Below, piece by piece: positions 27,212-34,850 of a DNA stretch of 64,000 bases (within the stretch, counting starts at the first letter, position 1; each line of letters begins with the position of its first letter). The DNA is from Bog-105 sp965277855. Its GTDB lineage: Bacteria; Acidobacteriota; Terriglobia; Bryobacterales; Bryobacteraceae. Where the stretch lies: positions 2,914,001 to 2,978,000 of the forward strand of contig OZ255847.1 in the NCBI GenBank assembly GCA_965277855.1, written 5' to 3'. Under the pieces are notes generated by a model that was not told the origin of the DNA, ran no database searches, and was given only the letters and a program-made list of their open reading frames with translations. A program made the translations under genes and the position numbers.

Positions 27212-28020
27212 CGTGCAGGAGTGTGGACGATCTCCGTCTCCGAGGAGAACTATCATGGCCGCGAGTCCTGTCTGAAGGCGTGCGGGAGCATTTCCAGACA
27301 TGTGAACGATGTCGTCAATTACAGTCGCTTTGGGACTCGCCGTTACCTGGCAGCAGTGTCCCACCGGAAGTAGAATCCCGCATCACCCAGCGTATCGTCG
27401 ACACTTTGAGTCCGGTCTCACCCCTGCCCTCACTAGCGCTACTGACCACACTGTTATTGCTGATCGCTGCTCTTGTCATCACCGTCGAGGCTTTGTGCGT
27501 AGGACAGGCTGGCTGGCACGCACTCTCTTCGCGGCAGGCGGCCGCAATCTTCTTTTCGCTCGGGGGAGCACTGATAGTCATGGCGCGCGTCGTAACCGGT
27601 CAGATGATTCCCGCCATCAGGCAGTGGCTATCCCCGGCGCTCGTTATCAGCCTTGTTTCTCTCGCTGTCATGACAGTGATCGTAAGTTTTTTCCCCTATC
27701 ACCCCGACCCTCGGTTTCTCGCGAGAGGCTTACGATGTTGGATCATCGGCTCCTCCTGTAGCCTGATTTCGGCGTTGTGCTTTTCACTGGTGCTACGCCG
27801 GAGCGCTTGGCTGTCACCTATTCGGCTGGGGGCAGCCACGGGATTTCTATCGGGTCTTGTAGGTCTGACTGTACTGGAAATCTTCTGCCCGTACCTGCAA
27901 CGGGATCACATTGGAGTGTGGCATTTCGGTTCTGCCGTAACTTGTATGTTGCTGGGCTTCCTCCTTGGCGCTGCGGTAGGTAAATACCGGATCAATTTCG
28001 GATCTAGAATCCGCCAATAA
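27208..28020 (+). CDS. Six-TM anti-sigma factor with zinc-binding N-terminus (NrsF-like)
   Basis: 270 aa. The N-terminal 45 residues carry an HxxxCxxC motif (HFQTCERC), typical of zinc-binding anti-sigma domains. About six membrane helices follow from residue 75 (LALLTTLLLLIAALVITVEAL, AAIFFSLGGALIVMARVV, ALVISLVSLAVMTVIVSFF, IIGSSCSLISALCFSLVL, GAATGFLSGLVGLTVLEIF, FGSAVTCMLLGFLLGAAVG). The six-helix layout recalls NrsF (DUF1109), which holds SigF inactive until copper or oxidative stress. Several membrane-embedded Cys are candidates for redox or metal sensing. It overlaps the sigma gene by 4 nt. The combination of ZAS motif and NrsF-like body is unusual. Confidence 0.75.
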   Translation: MTCRSVDDLRLRGELSWPRVLSEGVREHFQTCERCRQLQSLWDSPLPGSSVPPEVESRITQRIVDTLSPVSPLPSLALLTTLLLLIAALVITVEALCVGQAGWHALSSRQAAAIFFSLGGALIVMARVVTGQMIPAIRQWLSPALVISLVSLAVMTVIVSFFPYHPDPRFLARGLRCWIIGSSCSLISALCFSLVLRRSAWLSPIRLGAATGFLSGLVGLTVLEIFCPYLQRDHIGVWHFGSAVTCMLLGFLLGAAVGKYRINFGSRIRQ

Positions 28021-28091
28021 GATTTTTTCTTGATCCGATTCGTAACTTACCTTGCAAAAACCAGGAATACAGGCAGCAGGAAAGCAGAATT

Positions 28092-28727
28092 ATGTTCTTG
28101 GCCTGTGCGGATTGGTTACCGGCAGATTTGCTTCGGGCGTCGAGTGTGCGGGATCTAGCTCCGCAAAACACCCTGTATCATCAGGGAGACCGCGCGCAAG
28201 CCGTCTATGTAGTGCTACATGGCCGGCTCCAATTATTTTCCTGTACGGCCGAAGGGAAAAAGGTAGCACTTTACGTCGTAAGATGCGGAGAGTGCGTGTC
28301 GGAAGCAGCGTTGTTCGCTGAACTTTACTGCAGCGATGTAGTAGCCGAAGTGAGATCTCGCGTGCGCGCCTTTCCGAAAGAGGCCCTCCAAAAGACACTT
28401 TGCGCACACCCGAAACTAGCAAAGGAGTTCATGGCGCTTCAGGCGCAGCAGTTCAATCGGATTCGGCTCACTCTGGAGCTTCGAGCTCTACGTTCAGCTC
28501 GCGAACGCATCCTGCAATATCTAAGAATGCTGAGTCCTCCCGGCTCACGCGCGGTTCGTCTCGATCGGCCTCTGAAGAGCATGGCCGAAGACCTGAACCT
28601 CTCGCACGAGACTTTCTACCGCACACTCGCGCAACTGATCGAGGAAGGATCGATCCTTCGCACCAAGAGCAGCCTGAGCTTGCCGGAACTTCACGGCCCG
28701 GGGAACATGCTGCTTCCGCCGATTTAG
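28092..28727 (+). CDS. Crp/Fnr family transcriptional regulator
   Basis: 211 aa. A cyclic-nucleotide-binding-like beta roll is present at about 20-115 (NTLYHQGDRAQAVYVVLHGRLQLF, ECVSEAALF), followed by a long dimerisation helix. A C-terminal winged helix-turn-helix (about 140-200) has LKSMAEDLNLSHETFYRTLAQLIEEGSI as the recognition region. No Cys ligands for an FeS cluster like Fnr are arranged in the N-terminus, although a few Cys occur (CADW, CGEC). It lies 72 nt after the anti-sigma gene, with its own AGGAAA ribosome binding site. Confidence 0.85.
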   Translation: MFLACADWLPADLLRASSVRDLAPQNTLYHQGDRAQAVYVVLHGRLQLFSCTAEGKKVALYVVRCGECVSEAALFAELYCSDVVAEVRSRVRAFPKEALQKTLCAHPKLAKEFMALQAQQFNRIRLTLELRALRSARERILQYLRMLSPPGSRAVRLDRPLKSMAEDLNLSHETFYRTLAQLIEEGSILRTKSSLSLPELHGPGNMLLPPI

Positions 28728-28736
28728 CGGGACAGT

Positions 28737-28753
28737 AAGTACTTCTTGTACTT
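28737..28753. terminator. Small dyad after the Crp/Fnr gene
   Basis: AAGTAC and GTACTT arms flank a 5-nt loop ten bases after the stop codon and are followed by TTCTT. It may be a weak terminator, or an operator in front of the PQQ gene; the short AT-rich stem makes either role uncertain. Confidence 0.3.
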
Positions 28754-28832
28754 TTCTTGGCTACTAAACTGATTCAGATCATATCCCTTGCTGTCAAAGT
28801 TACTCATGATTGAGCCGAGGGTTTGAGTCTCA

Positions 28833-31742
28833 ATGCCAGACAGCGTATTCGTTCGATTGAAGCAAAGGAGAGCGATACGAGCGCTCTTGATCGGAATCAT
28901 CACCACCACGGGTGGCCTGACAGCGGCCATAGCGCAACCACAGTCATCTTTCAATGTGGATTGGCCTTACTACGGAAACGATCTCGGCGGCATGCGCTAC
29001 GTCAACATCAACCAGATCAATCCAGCGAACGTCGCTAACTTGAAACCGGCCTGGATCCTCCACACCGGTGTATTCAATGCCGATTCATCCTTCGAAGGTC
29101 AACCAATCGTAGTGGGCGGGATGTTATACATCACTTCGCCTCACGATCACGTATTTGCGGTCAACGCGTCCACGGGTGCTCTGAAATGGACTTACAATCC
29201 GACCGACATGCCGCCGCTCTCCGACTTATCGATCTCCTCCGGGCAATGCAATCGGGGAGCCGCGGTTGGTAGCGGAAAGGTGTTCGTCGCCCGGCTCGAC
29301 GCCAAGCTGATAGCGATTGACGGCGCGACCGGCAAAGAGGTCTGGAGAGCTACGGTAGACCGCTGGCAGGACGGCTGCACCGAAACCATGGCGCCGCAGT
29401 TTGTGAATGGCATGGTGATTGTTGGCACATCCGGCGGCGAGTTTCTGCGCCGTGGTCACGTCACCGCGTACGACGCGAACACAGGCCGTCAAATCTGGCG
29501 TTTTTACACGGTTCCAGGATCCGGCGAGTTCGGTAATGACACCTGGGCAGGCGAATCCTGGCGCTCCGGCGGCGCGACCGTTTGGTCTACGCCTTCTGCC
29601 GATCCGCAACTCGGGCTGCTTTATGTCACAACCGGTCAGCCCTCTCCCGATGAAAACGGCTCACAACGAGAGGGCGACAATCTTTTCTCGGACTCGATTG
29701 TTGCGCTCAACCTGAGAACAGGCGAGCGCGTCTGGCATTTCCAGGAAATCCACCACGACATCTGGGATTACGATTCGGTGCAACCTGCTCACCTATTCAC
29801 GATGATGCAGGATGGCCAGGCGATTCCTGCCATCGGACACGCCAACAAAGCGGGCTTTTATTATTTGCTGGACCGGCGTAACGGCAAGCCCTTGATTGAC
29901 GTAAACGAAACCTCCGTTCCAACGCTGCCGGCGTGGCAACATCCCTCAGCCACTCAGCCGATTCCAGCAACCGATCCATTAATTCCACACACTGTCGAGG
30001 AGACCGCGGCGACAGAACCTTATCGGAAGGGACCTATATTCAGTGTTCCGCAAGAGATCCCGACATTAATCAACCCGGGCTATGAGAGTGGCCCGCAATG
30101 GGCGCCTAGCGCTTACAGTCCGCGAACCGGCATGTCTTATATCGCAGCAGGCGGATACGATCCCTGGCTTTATCACGCGATTGAGCCAGTTATCAGCAGC
30201 CTGGGTTCGACCGGACAGCATGAACTACCGGGTCTAAACGGAATTGAAACGTACGGATTGATCGATGCAGTTGACACGACCACCGGAAGAATCGCCTGGC
30301 AGATTAAGACTCCGCAGAAGACGGTTTCCGGGATTGTTGTGGCGGGTGATCTCGTGTACTACGGCGAGGGTAATGGCAAGTTCAATGCCGCCGAAGCTAA
30401 CACAGGCCAAGTGGTTTGGAGCTACAAGAGCCTGGAAAAAGGCGTGGGGGGCGCCAACGGTTCGGCCGCGGTATACGCGGTGAACGGGCGTGAGTTTGTA
30501 GTTATGCCTTTCGGCGGGAACGACCCGGCTCGCATTGGTGGCTTCTCGCCTCCGGGCGATGCTTTGATTGCATTCGCTCTCCCTCAAAATGGCGGGAACA
30601 CATCTCCCAACGTAGTTACGGCCCATCCGATACAGGTCGACGTAGGCAAGATTCCCGATGCCAACTTGAGTGATCCAAAGCCCTCACCTACCCCCGGCTT
30701 TAGAGTAATCGAAGTTGTCGCCAAAGAACAAAGCTACGAACCTGACAATTTCGTTGTGATGCCCGGTGAGAAGATCGCCGTGCACCTGGTTGTACCGGGC
30801 ACCGTGGTCAATCAGGGTGCAGTCGCCACCAGTTTTGCGGTCAATCTGCCATCCGGTCCGTTCGGGTTACGGGGCATCGTCATGCCTGGTAACGACACCT
30901 ACTTCGAGTTCACGGCGCCCGGCGAACCAGGTCTGTACGACTATTTCAGCCCTTTCCGGAATCAAAAAGCGCTCGGGGAATCGGGTTCTATGCGCGTAGC
31001 TCCAGCCTGTCCAGTGAATACGGTTCCCTGTATTTCGGCTTCGGGCGTATTGAATGCGGCGTCCCAATTGGCCGGCGCCGTTGCTCCTGGTGAGGTGATT
31101 ACTCTGTGGGGGGCAGGGCTCGGTCCCGCTGGCATCGTGCGTAACAGCCCTGCATCGGGCAAACTCGGAGCAACCTTAGCCGGCACTCAAGTGCTTTTCA
31201 ATGGCGTTGCGGCACCCTTATTGTCGGTCAGCTCGAATCAGATTTTTGCCTTAGCTCCGTATGAATTAGCGGGTTCAAATGTAGCGAACGTGGTGGTAAT
31301 TAGAAACGGCACGCAGTCACCGGCGGCCACTGTCTCGGTCGCGTCAGTTGCTCCCGCCGTATACACGGTCCGGGGCAACGGTCAAGGGCAGGGTTTGATC
31401 TACAACGCCAACAACTCGCCTAACTCGATCCGCAACCCGGCAACGAAGGGCTCTGTTGTGAAGATCTTCGTGACGGGAGCAGGGCAGACGAATCCGCCCG
31501 GCATCGATGGCCAGGTTATGCCTGCCGGTTCGCCTATTCAGCCGCTTGCGGCCGCTTACCTGTTAATCGGCGGCCGCAGAGCCGACATCAAGAACATCGT
31601 GGTAGCTCCCGGCAATTACTCAGGCGCGCTACTGCTCGAGGCCGAAGTGCCGAATGATACTTATACCGGAAGTGCTATTCCCGTTGTTTTTGCTGCTGGA
31701 GATACATTGAGCGTTCCAGCGGCCACGATAGCAGTCCAATAA
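28833..31742 (+). CDS. Secreted PQQ-propeller protein with cupredoxin-like and Solibacter-type C-terminal domain
   Basis: 969 aa. A signal peptide (about 1-35, TAAIAQ) is followed by a PQQ-dependent alcohol-dehydrogenase-type propeller (about 40-590: WPYYGNDLGGMRYVNINQINPANVANLKPAW, HHDIWDYDSVQPAHLF, and repeated G..VW blades). The site that in methanol/ethanol dehydrogenases carries two adjacent Cys reads GQCNRGAAVG, so only one Cys remains. Residues 620-730 look like a cupredoxin fold with the copper Cys absent (YDYFSPF). Residues 735-969 match the TIGR03437-type domain (GVLNAASQ, APGEVITLWGAGLGP). It may be a periplasmic or extracellular dehydrogenase whose catalytic state is uncertain. 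Confidence 0.85.
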   Translation: MPDSVFVRLKQRRAIRALLIGIITTTGGLTAAIAQPQSSFNVDWPYYGNDLGGMRYVNINQINPANVANLKPAWILHTGVFNADSSFEGQPIVVGGMLYITSPHDHVFAVNASTGALKWTYNPTDMPPLSDLSISSGQCNRGAAVGSGKVFVARLDAKLIAIDGATGKEVWRATVDRWQDGCTETMAPQFVNGMVIVGTSGGEFLRRGHVTAYDANTGRQIWRFYTVPGSGEFGNDTWAGESWRSGGATVWSTPSADPQLGLLYVTTGQPSPDENGSQREGDNLFSDSIVALNLRTGERVWHFQEIHHDIWDYDSVQPAHLFTMMQDGQAIPAIGHANKAGFYYLLDRRNGKPLIDVNETSVPTLPAWQHPSATQPIPATDPLIPHTVEETAATEPYRKGPIFSVPQEIPTLINPGYESGPQWAPSAYSPRTGMSYIAAGGYDPWLYHAIEPVISSLGSTGQHELPGLNGIETYGLIDAVDTTTGRIAWQIKTPQKTVSGIVVAGDLVYYGEGNGKFNAAEANTGQVVWSYKSLEKGVGGANGSAAVYAVNGREFVVMPFGGNDPARIGGFSPPGDALIAFALPQNGGNTSPNVVTAHPIQVDVGKIPDANLSDPKPSPTPGFRVIEVVAKEQSYEPDNFVVMPGEKIAVHLVVPGTVVNQGAVATSFAVNLPSGPFGLRGIVMPGNDTYFEFTAPGEPGLYDYFSPFRNQKALGESGSMRVAPACPVNTVPCISASGVLNAASQLAGAVAPGEVITLWGAGLGPAGIVRNSPASGKLGATLAGTQVLFNGVAAPLLSVSSNQIFALAPYELAGSNVANVVVIRNGTQSPAATVSVASVAPAVYTVRGNGQGQGLIYNANNSPNSIRNPATKGSVVKIFVTGAGQTNPPGIDGQVMPAGSPIQPLAAAYLLIGGRRADIKNIVVAPGNYSGALLLEAEVPNDTYTGSAIPVVFAAGDTLSVPAATIAVQ

Positions 31743-31761
31743 ATCCAAAGAGGCATAAGAA

Positions 31762-32646
31762 ATGAAGATTTTTAGATTGCAACTAGTCGTCGGCGTATTG
31801 CTTGTCGTTCATTCTGCGCTGTTCTCCGATACGATCGGCTACTCCATCGCGAGCTCCAGTAACGACCTTTACAGAATTGACTTGGCGAATGGCATGGCAA
31901 CTGATCTGGGTACCATCAACACTAATGCGGTACTCGGCGGGATCGCCGCTTCATCCTCTAACCTCTATGCGGTGAGCACGTCAGCCAATGGGAGTTTGCC
32001 GAGCCAGCTATATAACGTAACAACGCCCCCCGGAACGTTAGTTGGCGACACCGGGCCAAGATTCGGCAATACGACCGGAGCAGCCTACCGCCCGCAAGAT
32101 GGATACATTTACAACTTGCAGGGCATGACTTCGCTCTCTGCCGGTGCAACACAGAGCGCGCTCTATCAAATTGACCCGAGCACCGGCAAATCCACAATGC
32201 TCGGTATGAGTCCGCTCTATGCAAACGGACTGGCGGTAGCGCCCAATGGAACGGGCTATGCGACTGATTTTCAGGAGAAGGGAGCTCTGTACCGGCTTTC
32301 GTCTTCTGGCCCGTACTCTCTGACGTTAGTGGGAAGTTTCGGGTTAGGTGTAGGCGGAACCGGATTCAATTCCGGTGCTGCGTTCGATTCTTCCGGAACT
32401 CTCTATGTGCTGCGGGAGGATGGCGCCATCTTTACGGTCGCAACCACTGGCGCGAATGCGGGAGCCGCGACTTTCGATTCGTTTGTAACCGATTCCGCCA
32501 CTGATTCACGAGTAGCCAGCAGCCTGGAGGGATTGGCTGTCAGCAGCAGTGCGTCGGCGACCCCGGAGCCGTCAACGCTACTCCTCCTGCTGCCTGGGAT
32601 ATTCTTGCTTACTTTCATATTGCGGAGAAAGCCGCAGGCGCGGTAG
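31762..32646 (+). CDS. PEP-CTERM sorting domain protein, beta-propeller-like
   Basis: 294 aa. A signal peptide (about 1-21) is followed by repeats of a strand-turn type (YSIASSSNDLYRIDLANGMATDLGTI; SALYQIDPSTGKSTMLG; GALYRLSSSGPYSLTLVGSFG), suggesting a propeller. The C-terminus has the complete exosortase signal: TPEPSTLLLLLPGIFLLTFILRRK, that is PEP motif, membrane helix and basic cluster. Such proteins are exported, cleaved and surface-attached by exosortase and are usually tied to exopolysaccharide production. It follows the PQQ-propeller gene by 19 nt and is probably co-transcribed with it. Confidence 0.82.
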   Translation: MKIFRLQLVVGVLLVVHSALFSDTIGYSIASSSNDLYRIDLANGMATDLGTINTNAVLGGIAASSSNLYAVSTSANGSLPSQLYNVTTPPGTLVGDTGPRFGNTTGAAYRPQDGYIYNLQGMTSLSAGATQSALYQIDPSTGKSTMLGMSPLYANGLAVAPNGTGYATDFQEKGALYRLSSSGPYSLTLVGSFGLGVGGTGFNSGAAFDSSGTLYVLREDGAIFTVATTGANAGAATFDSFVTDSATDSRVASSLEGLAVSSSASATPEPSTLLLLLPGIFLLTFILRRKPQAR

Positions 32647-32694
32647 GCAGCTCTATGTTTAATTTAATCGGCCCATATTTTTCAGATGGTCCTA

Positions 32695-32720
32695 GTAACC
32701 AATCTGTTCGTCTAACCGAA
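32695..32720 (+). promoter_or_regulatory. GTAAC/CGAA element before a PEP-CTERM gene
   Basis: GTAACC at 32695-32700 and CGAA at 32717-32720. The spacer counted from GTAAC is 17 nt, one longer than at the bufferin and DMT genes, so it is a weaker member of the motif set. It lies 77 nt upstream of the start codon at 32798. Confidence 0.35.
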
Positions 32721-32797
32721 CTAACATTTGTTTTCACGCAGCCAGCAAGAACACATTAGTTTGGCCAATCCCGCGTCGCTAACAATAAGGAGCTAAC

Positions 32798-33532
32798 ATG
32801 AAGTACCTTCCCAGTCTCGTATACACACTCACCTTCACCTCTCTCGCGTTACTTGTAGGCCCTCAATGTGGCTTTGCCGCCAGCCTTCAAAAAGGTAACT
32901 TAAATTCGGCCGGTGACGGGCTATTAACAATTGATCCAAATATTGGATTGGAATTTCTCGCCCCGCGAGCCACGTCCGGGTTGTCTTACAATCAAGCTCT
33001 GGCAACGCCATTCGTCACACAACAAGGCTTTCATTTTGCCTCAGCAGCCCAAGTACAAACACTCTACATGGATGCCGGAATCACCGACTTCAGTGGGAGT
33101 TTCAACACTGCGGATTACGCTCCCCTTAAGAACTTAGTTGATAATTTTATCGGAAGCACAATTCCGAGTGAAATTAACCTACCGATTCCAGCCTTTGCGG
33201 CTACCATCGCTGCTGGCGATTATACGCTTACCACAGCGGTAGGGAGCATCACTCCGGTGATTGGCGTGGATTATCAGACCGCCGCTGAATCGTCAACTGG
33301 GCAGCCAGACGCCAGAGTGATTCTTAACTTTGCAGCGCTTCCCTTGAACCAGCCTGGGCCTACCGTACCAACTACCGACGGCGGTTCCAGCAAGCCGCTC
33401 GGCAGCTTTTTGGTGCGCCCGGAGACAGCAACAACAGCTACGCCGGAACCGGCAGGCACTGGGTTGCTTGGCCTCTCGATCATAGGGGTTTTGGCATTCG
33501 CGAGAAAATTCCGGCGCAAGTTAGCCGCCTAG
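32798..33532 (+). CDS. PEP-CTERM sorting domain protein
   Basis: 244 aa. Signal peptide about 1-29 (LALLVGPQCGFA|A). The body is Thr/Ala-rich, with GLEFLAPRATSGLSYNQAL and a GYTLTTAVGSITPV-like beta region; no known fold is recognised. The C-terminal 25 residues are TATPEPAGTGLLGLSIIGVLAFARKFRRKLAA, a standard PEP motif, hydrophobic helix and Arg/Lys cluster. The first half contains a QGFHFASAAQVQTLYMDAG segment resembling the repeated unit of other PEP-CTERM proteins. A putative ECF-like element lies upstream. Confidence 0.78.
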   Translation: MKYLPSLVYTLTFTSLALLVGPQCGFAASLQKGNLNSAGDGLLTIDPNIGLEFLAPRATSGLSYNQALATPFVTQQGFHFASAAQVQTLYMDAGITDFSGSFNTADYAPLKNLVDNFIGSTIPSEINLPIPAFAATIAAGDYTLTTAVGSITPVIGVDYQTAAESSTGQPDARVILNFAALPLNQPGPTVPTTDGGSSKPLGSFLVRPETATTATPEPAGTGLLGLSIIGVLAFARKFRRKLAA

Positions 33533-34194
33533 AAATCCTGGCGGAATTAGGGCAATGCCGTTCGGCGCGTTGCCCAATTACCTGTCTCCTGCAAGCGAAG
33601 TAGAGAGCGCAGGAGTAGGAGCCTTGGATGGAAAAGCCGACAAGATTTTCGAGAAACCTATCGAACTGGTGTGTCAAGCGTGGCGTGTGATATTTCCGGT
33701 GACCCCATCACCTCCGCGAACGTCCTCTGAAACGGGTGGTGATAGTCACCGCCTGGCAGAAGCGGCCGTTTACGCAACCGAGGTTCACGTTCTCGCCTTC
33801 TCGTGCGCTTGTTGGCCATTGGCTCCTCCCGGCAGTGCCAGTGGATGCCCAAGGCGCGAATGAAAGCAGACTCCCAATCGAGATTGCCGCTTTACGCGGC
33901 GTCATCGCAAATCTGTAGGCAATCTTGGACCCACGCACGGTCGGGCTTCGGACTTTCGTCACCAATGTCGGCACGGTCTGTAGCTGTCATCTAACCGGCG
34001 CACTCCACCATATCTCGCTTCCCGTTCATTCCCACTTTTTCTTGCCAGGCCAGTTGAACGCTTCTTGGCATCGCTAGACGAGTGTGGCGACTCGGCCAGA
34101 AAAAACTTTCTATCCCTCTTCCCGCCCTGTCGATTCAGAGCCTCCCCAAGCGACTAATGAGTGAGGCGGGCTCGCAGGCGTCCCCACCAATCCC
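33533..34194. other. Gene-poor interval
   Basis: 660 bp after a PEP-CTERM gene. The open frames on both strands are short and overlapping, none has a convincing ribosome binding site or recognisable motif, and base patterns look decayed. The next feature is a broken YCII fragment, so the interval is best read as degenerate accessory DNA. Confidence 0.5.
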
Positions 34195-34359
34195 ATGAAG
34201 TATCTACGCATGATCTTCTACCACGAAAAACAATTAGAAGCCTTGTCCGGCCAGGAGTTTGACGCTCTGAATTACGAGCCCCTGGCCAATGACGGGGTAC
34301 TTCGGCCATCCCGGCTGCGCGATTCGGTGGTGTCGGAGTGCGTCCTATCAAGAAGGTAA
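34195..34359 (+). pseudogene. Truncated YCII-family fragment
   Basis: 54 aa, MKYLRMIFYHEKQLEALSGQ then EFDALNYEPLAND. This is the standard N-terminus of YCII/DGPF-domain proteins (usually about 110-120 aa). The frame then degenerates and stops at a TAA where the family normally has the conserved DGPF core. It is a remnant; such proteins often accompany sigma-factor or DUF899 genes, and a DUF899 gene follows here. Confidence 0.65.
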
Positions 34360-34407
34360 AAGCAGTAGAAGAAGTAGTTTCGTCTCACTAGCCCCAATGA
34401 GAAATCC

Positions 34408-34560
34408 ATGTGCCCCGAATGTCTCATCTCTCTCCCTCTCCTCGCTGGCCTTGTCACGTCTTTGAGCGCCATTGCAACACTGCTGGTGAAACTGCTCCGG
34501 CTCGCTAAGCAAGCCGAGCCCCATCAATCATCTATTACCCCAAAGGAGAATTCTCTATGA
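34408..34560 (+). CDS. Small membrane peptide with MCPxC N-terminus
   Basis: 50 aa, starting MCPECLISLPLLAGLVTSLS, one membrane helix, then a basic/polar tail (KLLRLAKQAEPHQ). The stop codon overlaps the next gene's start (ATGA). Peptides beginning MCPxC with a single helix are, to my recollection, repeatedly found next to DUF899 genes. The Cys pair at the extreme N-terminus suggests a thiol or metal role. It is too short to be found by routine length cut-offs. Confidence 0.6.
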   Translation: MCPECLISLPLLAGLVTSLSAIATLLVKLLRLAKQAEPHQSSITPKENSL

Positions 34561-34850
34561 GATCCAACAACTCGCAACAACCCCAAGTTGTCTCTAGACC
34601 GGATTGGCTCAGCGCCCGCCAGGTTCTACTGACCGAAGAAAAAGAACTGACTCGTGCGCGCGATCGATTGAGCGCTCATCGCCGCGAGTTGCCGTGGGTC
34701 AAGGTCGATCAGAATTACCGCTTCCACACCCCGGCTGGAACCAGGACGCTAGCCGACCTGTTCGATGGGCGCAGCCAGTTAATCGTCTACCACTTCATGT
34801 GGCGTGGCGATTTGAACGACGCCTGCGTGGGGTGTTCCTTCCGTGCTGCA
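34557..34850 (+). pseudogene. DUF899 (thioredoxin-like) gene, 5' part, frameshifted
   Basis: The frame reads VVSRPDWLSARQVLLTEEKE, LPWVKVDQNYRFHTPAG, LADLFDGRSQLIVYHFMW, then CVGCSF. This is the N-terminal half of DUF899 thioredoxin-like proteins (family motif C.GCSF). After CSF the next family residues (around 30, up to the FKQRMGW block) are missing and the reading frame changes, so the gene is disrupted by a short deletion plus frameshift at about 34840. It is coupled to the preceding small peptide by ATGA. Confidence 0.7.

Noticed and set aside
28042..28046. GTAAC upstream of the Crp/Fnr gene
   Set aside because: The position 16-17 nt downstream reads AGGA rather than CGAA.
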